From: Siniperca chuatsi
Lineage: Eukaryota > Chordata > Actinopteri > Centrarchiformes > Sinipercidae
Direction of reading: 5' to 3'
Length of the DNA: 64,000 nt
Assembly (NCBI RefSeq): GCF_020085105.1
Contig: NC_058051.1
Coordinates: 24,617,455-24,681,454 of the forward strand
Part shown: positions 55,801 through 64,000 of the stretch, piece by piece
Numbering within the stretch: the stretch's first letter is position 1
Layout: the number at the start of each line of letters is the position of its first letter
Notes under the pieces: model-generated
Databases searched by the model: none
Seen by the model: the letters and a program-made list of their open reading frames with translations, nothing else
Told to the model about the DNA's origin: nothing
Program-made: the position numbers and the translations under genes

Positions 55801-58800
55801 CAAAGATAGAAAAATAGAAATATATGTAATATAAGTGTAAATATGCTAAATTGTATTAGAACTGCAACAATTAATTGATTATTTGATTAGTTGATCGACA
55901 AAAAATGTATTCACAACTATTTTAATAATTGTAATTTTTCAGGCAAATATGTCAAACATTTAATGGTTCCAGCTTATCAAATCTGTTGATTTTTCCTTGT
56001 TTTACATTGTGTAAATTGAATATTTTGCCTTTTTGGACTGTTTTTTGGACAAAAAAAGACATTTGATGGTGTTATCTTGAGCTGTGGGAATTTGTAGTGG
56101 GTATTTATATATATATTTTTTTTTAGAGTTGTTAGATGTTGAATAGACCAAACAATTAATCGAAAATAATTATGAAAATAGTAGTTAGTTGCAGCCCTAA
56201 AGTGTATATTGGCACAGTGTGTACAGATGGTGGCTGTGCAATCTTTCCAATATAAAATTTTAAATGTACATATGTCACGGTTGTAAAGCACGTTTTGTAC
56301 ATGCTCGAGCACAAATATGTAAATGTGTAGGTCAGTGCAAAGGAATTATAAATCTATGTTGTAGAAAAGCATAATAAAATGAATGCTGTTTAGTGACTTG
56401 TAACTACTTGAAATTTCCACTCGTTCACAGCTGTCATATGTTGTGTGAATGCATCTACCCACGCAGTTTGATGGCAGCAACAATAGCGGTATTGAAAAAA
56501 AGGCTGATACTGGTTCAGGGCCGTAGGCTGCCTAAGTTTATGATTTCTCCACGTTGGCAGCATTTCAGTGGAATGGACTGAGAAGAATGCACGCTGGCTT
56601 TTTTCCCTCATATGGAAAAATATGATCTGGATGGAGAAACACATGCTGTAAATCTAAGAAGAGAGCAGCATGTGATAGACAGACTGACTGACAGAATGCA
56701 TTGTAATCCATCCAGTTGTCTCACTCTGACAGTATTTTTGTGTAGAAAATATTTTTTCCTGGCAAAAATGTTATTCTGTGGATGCTGAATTTGCGAACTG
56801 ACTGGAATAATTGAAACAATGATGGTTTTGTTGGTGTGATTTACTGTCCGACTGGCCTTGGCTATTGAGTGGACACAGATCTTTTTCTGTTACTGAGCAC
56901 TGAGATGATCACCTGAGTCCTCCCTCAGGTGAATTGCAGCTGATCTGTATGCTATTTTATCAAGTCGTTCAAACCTGATCTGCAAAGTCTAACAGAGGGG
57001 AGGAATTTAGGCAGCATCTGTTAGTTTTCTGGCATAACCCTGAAGTATTCTGGGAGCTGTCACCTTTCTGAGGTCAAAATCATTAATCTCTCTCTTTATT
57101 GCTTTTCCCCACCTCCTCTTTTCACTTCAATCACTCTTAGCTCATCAGTTTCATTATCATCATCTGCTACGCCGCATCTCTGTATGGAGGCTACTCTGCT
57201 GTGGCCATCTGCGAGATGGTCTTCGCCATGGTCTTCTTCGGCATCTTCATGATGGAGATGGACAAGCAGATCCAAGTGGTCAACTGGGTCTGGAGCGTGA
57301 GTCCTCTACGTGTCTTACCACCCGATCTTACAGAAAGCATACACACACACGCTGACACACATATAGTGCATTGTTGCACGATGCTTAATCTTCTGCTTCC
57401 CTCTTTTTGTGCAGGATCTTTTCCGTGCAGGTATCGGCGCTATCCTTTACATCATCACTTCTCTGATTTGTGTGATTGGAGGAGCCGGGGATGGCGCTCG
57501 TATCGCAGGCGGGGTCAGTTAACCTGCCATGAATTGAATACTGAAACTGTTCCTATGCAAGTTTTGTTTGTTTTGACAGCCGTTATCTATGAATCAGTTG
57601 TTTAGTAGATGTGGAAACTGACTGTAAATGTGGAAACTGAAACCAAAGGGGGTTTTACAATCATTTCATGTGTTTGATATGACAAACACACAATCTCTTG
57701 GTGAAGGCACTCAGAATTGAGTAATATTGTCATCTCAATTCATATCTCATGCTTCCTTCCTGTATCCTTCCAGTGCAGACTACAAGACTTTTGCCACAAT
57801 TTGCTTGTCTCAAACACATTGCTTAGACCTGAGACAAAAACCCTCAAGTTGACCCAGGATCCTTTGGTTCAAGCAGTTCAGAAACACCTTGTCGTGAGCT
57901 GTCCCAGACTCTACGTCAGTTTTCAAACAGGTTTGATTTTTAACATAGCCAAAAACAGGATGCACTCATAGTTGGAGCACCTAGGAGATGAGTCTGAGAC
58001 GAGTGGCATCCATTTAGAGTGCACAGGACAAAGGGGGCAGGGACGGAGGCAGTGGACACACACACAAGTACCAAATTAAAGTAGTACAACCACTAATTAT
58101 ATTATGAATGCAATATGAGTCATTAATTTAGCTTCATGGGAAATGAAAAGAACATGAGAACCATAAGACACATCAAAAATGCACACATCATATTACAAGC
58201 CAGAGAGAGAGAAAGAGAGAAAGAGAGAATGACAGTACAGTAGGTCGAGCAGATCTGAGTGCAGTAACAAAATATCAAGAGTGAAGCCTGTGGTGGTATT
58301 GCAATTAATTTAATATCAAGTTCAAATTCAAGTTTATCACAACACCAACCACAACTCCCTGCTCTCTGTTTGCTTTTACAATTAGATTGAGGACATTTCA
58401 TATTATTTTTCTCTTAGAATTACTTTTTAGTTTATTCTTTTTCAGTGTATTAATTTTTCATAAACTATTTTACTCTCAATATTTGTATGGTGTGCTCACT
58501 CTACTTTGTGTCTGATCTCAGTAAGATTTTGCATCTCTTTTCCACAACCTTCCTTGTGGCTTGATACATACAATAAACCAGATGTGTTTGTTCGGGACTG
58601 AATGCGTCACATCTGCACCTGAACAACTGACACAAATTGGACCCACAGTGACTTCTCGCATGTTTCTGTTGAATATCGCAGTCATTTCTCCTTTTGTGGA
58701 TTTCTCAAAATGGAATCATCTTTACTGAGATCAATTATGTAGTTTCTGCACCGTCAAGTCAACATGACAAGAGTCTGGGACTAAAGCTGTCTTCTGGTGT

Positions 58801-59218
58801 GAGCAGAACAACAATTTTGAAAGTCTTGTAGTCTTGTAGTTTTGCTATGTAACATAAAATATGAAAGATTGTAAAGTGCATTCCAGTATTTTTCAATTAT
58901 TTCTATTACACTTTTTTTGCATTAACCAACTTTGAGCTGTTTTATTTTACCTGTAAATTTGATTATTATTGTGTTTCTGATCCTGAGTTGATGTTTCGCA
59001 GGTATTTGGTTTGATTGCTGGTCTGCTGTTTTCCTATGACACCTACACCATCTTCCTGCAAATCAAGAGCTCCAGGCAGCACACGGCAGCTTCCACCGGT
59101 GAGAGCAACAGATATTCGCTTTTTGTGATACATTCAAAACATGCTCTACAGGACAATAATCTGCCTTATTTCAAACCTACAACATGTTTTTTTCTTCGTT
59201 ACAGATGACAGAGTTTAA
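52837..59218 (+). CDS. plp2: Proteolipid protein 2, complete, five coding exons
   Basis: Exons: 52837-52935, 57141-57296, 57415-57513, 59002-59098, 59205-59218 (TAA). They total 465 nt, giving 154 residues; the human protein has 152. Start MADTTESSPAANCLEKLKSY. It is a four-span MARVEL-type membrane protein: TM1 FILAAEILISFIIIICYAAS, TM2 AICEMVFAMVFFGIFMMEMD, TM3 AGIGAILYIITSLICVIGG, TM4 GLIAGLLFSYDTYTIFLQI. The loop VVNWVWSDLFRAGIGAILY aligns with human INWPWSDFFRTLIAAILY. PLP2 is an ER/plasma-membrane protein linked to ion transport and chemokine-receptor binding (family knowledge, not visible here). The tail is short and ends DDRV. Intron 1 is 4.2 kb. Confidence 0.93.
52936..57140 (+). other. 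plp2 intron 1 (4.2 kb)
   Basis: Non-coding. Contains one GCTGCAACTAA-family MITE (55858-56199). The other ORFs here have no recognisable product and no matching splice structure. Confidence 0.6.
55858..56199. mobile_element. GCTGCAACTAA-family MITE in plp2 intron 1
   Basis: Starts agaactgcaacaattaattg and ends gtagttagttgcagccctaa, with the inner gcctttttggactgtttttt segment. Full-length type copy. Confidence 0.75.
57514..59001 (+). other. plp2 intron 3 (1.5 kb)
   Basis: Nothing coding recognised. A short GA-rich run (agagagagaaagagagaaag) lies at 58203-58228. Confidence 0.6.
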
Positions 59219-59735
59219 ACACTCCAAGTCACATTAACCTCTGTCAAGATCGCAGCAGAAGAACAAAGAGGAATTTGTGCAGAAGTTAACGGACGAGTGG
59301 ATCAGAGAGGGGACGATGGACAGTAAAAATGAACAGGTCACGGTTTAATCAATGCCACTGTATGGTGTGAACAGACGAGAGGAGGATGACGTAGCCAGAG
59401 TGAGTGGTACTGTACTGTACATCTGTGCCTGCATGCCTCAGACAAAAACATGTCTACTACATGAGGAATTTGCCTCACAAAGCTTTACTCCAACCTCAGT
59501 GTGCCACTGATTTAAAAAGGGAAAACTGTAAATAATAGGCAATGGTTGGTGTCATCAAGCAGCTTGTCTAATACACATGTCTACTGTTAATGGACTGCTG
59601 TAGTAAGTAGTAACTGTGTTTGGGCTTTAGAAGTAACTGACAAGAAGGAGTGCTTTAGGAATTGTTTAACATAATAATAATGCTCTTCTTGAATGTGTTT
59701 TCTGTATATTAAGTGAGGTTTTCTCAGTTATTTAA

Positions 59736-60634
59736 ACAACTACAAGGAGCTTTTATTTTGCATTGATTTTGGCGGCCCCTGTGGATAAAAGCAGTAGTGT
59801 TTCCCGGAATGAAGACTACATTTCCCATGAGCACCACAGCCTCCTGCGAGTTAAAGAAAGACGCAACCTATTTGTAATACTATTTTTCTTTTTTAAACAC
59901 AGCTGTTTGCAGGATGCACAGCGATGCGATAATGTATCTATTTGTGCCTATGTAAGATTAATAACTGTGATATGATGATGGTAAAACAAAGTAAACTTTG
60001 TTTTAGTACCGTTCATACACCTAGGTTACATGTAAGCCTACAACTAACAGATTCGGTTGCTCAATAATAGTAATTTTGTTGAGAAAGCTAAAGTTATCAA
60101 CAGTCCCTAGTAATGTTATGTCTTCATAATAATAAGCCAACAGCAAGATATAGCTCGGCAGCAAGGCCAACATATAATGTTAAGTTATAAGCCAGTTGTT
60201 TTACAGTAATGTCCACCATGACCTACACCTCCATGGACTGTACACAGCCAGATATAATAGACATATTACATACCTGTCTAGGAGGAAGAGGACCAATTCA
60301 GGATCAGTTTTGAATCCTTTCAAATCCCGCAACTCTCTCCATCTGTTGAATGACCGACCAGGGTTGACTCGTGTTTTCGCCCGTGCTCTATCACTGTAGC
60401 TTGCTTTTGTTCTTCGGCCCATTTTTTTCTTTTTCTCTGTGCTGATCCTGCACCAGTATCAGCCATAAGCACAAAATATAACGTCAAAAATGAAATTCTC
60501 TAAAGAGAAATCTCGTCCTGCTCCCTTTTAACTGGCTAACGTACTACTCACTGATGGTCTCGTTTGCTTATGTAGGTCATATAGAGGCATCAGTAAACTG
60601 TTTCATAACCAGTTAAAAACTCCTTGTAGCTGCT
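59736..60634. mobile_element. TTAA-flanked transposon remnant with coding relic
   Basis: Inverted ends (ACAACTACAAGGAG on the left, AGCAGCTACAAGGAG as the reverse complement on the right) lie just inside TTAA at 59732-59735 and 60635-60638. The 0.9-kb interior carries a minus-strand ORF (60201-60422) that begins MGRRTKASYSDRARAKTRV. Located in the plp2 3'UTR or just past it. Confidence 0.7.
60201..60422 (-). pseudogene. Transposon-associated ORF fragment, 73 codons
   Basis: Reads MGRRTKASYSDRARAKTRV, then FNRWRELRDLKGFKTDPELV and LFLLDRY. This Arg/Lys-rich, helical pattern resembles the N-terminus of repeat-borne fish proteins of unknown function (recalled impression, not verified). It ends inside the element and has no known domain, so it is treated as a remnant of captured or autonomous coding sequence. 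Confidence 0.45.
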
Positions 60635-61229
60635 TTAATCACTGTGTGTTACAGTACCTTAAAGTCTCATTCAAATTAACCAGTTCCTTCATCTTATTCA
60701 TCTTTTATTCCTGAATCATAAACATTTGAAGTGGCCTGCTGTCATTGACTAGCAATCTTTTGGCTGTTCTTGTACTAGTCATAGTTTAGTCTGCATTGTT
60801 AGACGTCCATTAACCATCAACCACATGTTCATTAATTGAATTACAGTATCATCCTCCAGTTTCACCTATCTACTTTGCTCAGGTTTTTTTTTCCTTTATA
60901 TGTTTGTCACAATTATCTAATGTGCAGAATATTTTTCTGTTGCCATTTTATACAGTCCAGTAGTATCATACAGTTTAGGGGTTTTTTTTGTTCATGTTTT
61001 TTTTTTTGAGTACATGTTCTCTTTTGATGAGGCAGACGAAGACAAATTCATTTCTAAAGAAAAATCATAGTTGGAATTTTCTGATGTGCATATCACAACT
61101 TTAATATGCTCTACCCTGTGGTGGTTATTTGTCCAAGAAAAACATTGCCTTATTATTATTTTTTTTCTAACAAGCTTTCAAGAGTCTGCAGTTTGTAATT
61201 TCAAAATTCAAAGCAGCCTTGCTATGGGA

Positions 61230-61235
61230 AATAAA
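61230..61235 (+). promoter_or_regulatory. plp2: Candidate plp2 poly(A) signal
   Basis: AATAAA about 2.0 kb after the plp2 stop. Another AATAAA at 61961-61966 is an alternative. Neither can be proven from sequence. Confidence 0.4.
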
Positions 61236-62589
61236 AGCCATTGTTACTCCAAAGAAAATCTGTTTTTTGTAGTTTATATTGTACAATAATCTCACTACAT
61301 AACTGTACTAACATAACTTTTTAAAAACAGCTTTATTCAGATTGCCACTAGATGGAAGCAGACTGCTACTGACATCTGAAATGAACTGCTACATTAATGG
61401 GCTCCTGTCCCATCAGCTGGGAGTAAGAGTTAACATTGTAAAAATATCAACATAGCTATGGTGATGTTTGCTCCGGTTTCTCATCAGGTTGTTGGTGTTC
61501 AGATATTATCAGGAACTACTATGTTTTTACACTGCCAGGATTTTCACTGACCTGGAGCAGCATGCATCTGTGATCTCTAATCTCATCTGTTCTATTGCAG
61601 ACAGTTATGCATGCTGTCCCCTTCTTTTCATTTTGAGATTACATTACGCTTATGAAAATCCTGTCTTACTTTTGCTTTCCGCTGCTGCCTTTCAGTTGCA
61701 ATAACCATTACAGTATGTTACCCATTTCATTTAAATGATCTGCAGCGGAATGATAATCCTTTGTTTGGGGTCATACTGACTGTTATCTAACTAATTCCCC
61801 ATGTCGCTGCTGCTGTAGCAATCCGAATGTAATAATAACTTTCCCCCAAACAGAGCCGTGTTCACATCTCCTCGTCAAAATGTTTATTTAGGAATATTTA
61901 TTCAGAAGTTAAAGCGTCTCCTCCCGTGCTCTGAATGTTTCCAGACGCTGCAGATAGATAAATAAAGACTAAACATGGTATGAATTAAAAAGAATAGGGG
62001 GGATTTCTAAAACAGAGTCGAGAGAGCAGGGTTTTTATGTACAGTGTTTAACTTCCTTGTAACCTGGGAGAAGTACAGGCCAAACTTTGGGATAGCCGCC
62101 TGCCTGCGTTCAGGTCAGTGGACGCGGGAGGTAAAGTTGGAGCTTCGTCAAGTTAGCTAGGTACTGTCAGGGTGGCGGATATGCGCCCACACCTTCAATA
62201 TAAAAGCGGGGACGTTATCAGTTTGAATTAAACCAGTTAGCCAGTAAATATTTGTACCAATTAAATTAGCTCATGTGTATTTGATAAAAGTGGGTTTCTT
62301 GATTTGGCTTTTATTTTGTCTCTGCTCGAGATAAGTCCAACATAGGTGTTAATATGCGTTTTACGTTGAAAGCTCAGCCGGAAGGCAAATTTGTCAGTTA
62401 GGCTAGCTTGTCAGTTGAGTTGCCAAAGTAGTTAGCCGAGGCGGAAGGAGGAGTCTGCGGCAGTCTGAGGGGGACATCATGTAGTTTAACGCACACTGTG
62501 TGACTTGAAATATTTAGACCTCAGTGTTTCTTCCCTCCTTTTGTTCACTTGGAAACTCATTTGTGGTTTTTTAACATCCAACCGACATC
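61236..62589 (+). promoter_or_regulatory. prickle3: plp2-prickle3 intergenic region and prickle3 5' region
   Basis: No gene recognised before 62590. GC content rises from about 62090, consistent with a promoter and 5'UTR feeding the first exon. No TATA box is obvious; the stretch ccttcaatataaaagcgggg near 62192-62211 contains a TATA-like TATAAAAG but its role is unknown. Confidence 0.4.
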
Positions 62590-62631
62590 ATGTTCCTGCG
62601 CGGATCTAAAAAGCGACGGTCGAACCGCTCG
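62590..62631 (+). CDS. prickle3: Putative prickle3 first coding exon (partial gene)
   Basis: ATG followed by 14 codons, MFLRGSKKRRSNRS, ending at a clean donor (TCG|gtaagt). Human PRICKLE3 starts MFARGSRRRRSGR, a close match in length and pattern, and PRICKLE3 is the neighbour of PLP2 and SYP in human. The PET and LIM domains would lie downstream of the window. Prickle proteins act in planar cell polarity. The call rests on 14 residues plus synteny, so it is moderate. Confidence 0.6.
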
Positions 62632-64000
62632 GTAAGTGTCTGTTTTTTCCCCATTTATTTCTTAATGACTTTCACAACTCAGTAAACAGTTTCGGAAACC
62701 TGTTAACTGTTATACCATCTTCTTTTAACACACTTTCGGATTATTTATAAGGTGTTTAATTCTTTCTCTGCTTCACTGTAAGAGTAGACTTGAAATGAAC
62801 TTATAGGCTATTCAAGTCAAACACAGAAAACAGCCCAAGCGGAACTTTGTCCCACCGTCACCTGGCTTTTGTGTCGGTACATTGATTTTGTAAACAAACC
62901 CTTACCTACACTTATGATAAATGATGTTATATTATTTTATTATACAGTGTACCATAAAGTCCTACATTCTTTGTTTCTTGAGTCATTTCGTGCGCCCCAG
63001 GTATAGTCAGGAGGGGTCAGACTACGTCATAGATTCTTACCTGAGCAGGTTGGGATGTGGTAGCTGTAACCTGAACATGTTTATTACCTTTGTCAGGTTT
63101 TCATTACAACAACAATTGATGCTCTGTTAAATTATGCTCTTGTTGGACTTTTGCCCAAAACACAGCCTATATGTTCAGGTTACTGAACAAATGAAGCTTG
63201 TTTTCGGACCAGACTAACAGCTGTGTGGCCATGAAACATCTGGCTCTGCAGCACACTTGGAATATATCCAGACAGTGACTGTGAATCCAACTACAATCAT
63301 ACCACACTACTTGTTGTAAAATTCACGTTCAAAGTGGACTAATAACAAACCAGACCATAATACCTTTTTCTGAAGTTTAACTCTGCGTTAGTAAGTTTGT
63401 AAATGTGTTTGTATTTAATATAGATCTTGCAATTTACATGTAACACATCCTTTGTGTAAGCGCTTTAACAATATTTAAACACTCAGGACACCTGTCCCCA
63501 CCTGACACATACAATAACTACACTCAAGTATTAATGAATATCATCAATATTTTATGCAACACTCCATTACATCAGCACTATAAAAGGGAGTTTTGAATCA
63601 TGTTACAACACAGATGTTAACAAATGCAAAATGTATCTTAAACACTATGTATATTGTCTTTATTTTATTGTTTTAACAAACTTAAAATGATTTGTAGATT
63701 ATCAGAGCGGGGAATAGATCGATTTATGGTCTATAATATGATATTATGAGATTAGATATCATCTGTCTTCCTTTTCCTAACAGCTGCACTACAATTAAGT
63801 ATTATCATTTTGTGTATTAATCTGATTGTTGTGGACGAATTAAATGAACAATTAATGTCTATACAGTACCTCCTTGGCTATCATTACAGTGATTTTCATC
63901 TCACGGACTGTGTTACCCATCCATTGCTTTATACAGTTTGGGACTCAATATGAAGCTCATGATCGTTCACAGTGTCTCAGATCATAGACTTCCAAAAATA
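62632..64000 (+). other. prickle3 intron 1 (start)
   Basis: No further exon with a matching frame is visible to the window end; AT-rich, no recognised repeat. Confidence 0.45.

Overview
The window is a vertebrate nuclear segment, most likely from a teleost (percomorph-like) fish. Every gene is broken into short exons with GT-AG borders. The introns and intergenic DNA are AT-rich and full of fish-type miniature transposons (MITEs), LINE tails and CA/TA microsatellites. All genes were rebuilt by hand from splice sites. For each of the five genes followed to its stop from an ATG, the exon lengths sum to a whole number of codons. The partial gpkow also keeps its frame to the stop.

Layout: (1) 75-3049 (+), the 3' half of gpkow, a spliceosomal G-patch/KOW protein. 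(2) 3579-5994 (-), pqbp1, a WW-domain splicing factor, tail-to-tail with gpkow; its noncoding first exon lies near 7025-7110. (3) 7143-10174 (+), timm17b, a mitochondrial TIM23 translocase subunit, head-to-head with pqbp1 across a shared promoter of roughly 30-120 bp. (4) 12033-33252 (+), cacna1f, the retinal L-type calcium channel alpha-1 subunit Cav1.4: 47 coding exons, 2068 residues, apparently intact. (5) 34951-45207 (+), syp (synaptophysin), with a probable 3'UTR intron and a terminal noncoding exon to about 50440. (6) 52837-59218 (+), plp2, a four-TM MARVEL-type protein. (7) 62590-62631 (+), a 14-codon first exon that looks like prickle3; the rest lies beyond the window.

The gene set is that of human Xp11.23 (GPKOW, PQBP1/TIMM17B, CACNA1F, SYP, PLP2, PRICKLE3), so this is a conserved synteny block in a different order. 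The genes do not form one pathway. gpkow and pqbp1 both serve pre-mRNA splicing. cacna1f and syp both act at (photoreceptor ribbon) synapses, in calcium entry and on synaptic vesicles.

No new multi-gene system was found. The observations most worth checking are: two minor-spliceosome (U12) introns in cacna1f, one apparently with AT-AA ends; a REST/RE1-like element in syp intron 1 and a perfect CRE in its promoter; a 72-bp perfect palindrome in the timm17b 3'UTR; an Asn-Gly-rich insert in the Cav1.4 tail; a hAT MITE with a perfect 8-bp target duplication and a TTAA element nested inside it; and a second TTAA element with a coding remnant beside plp2.
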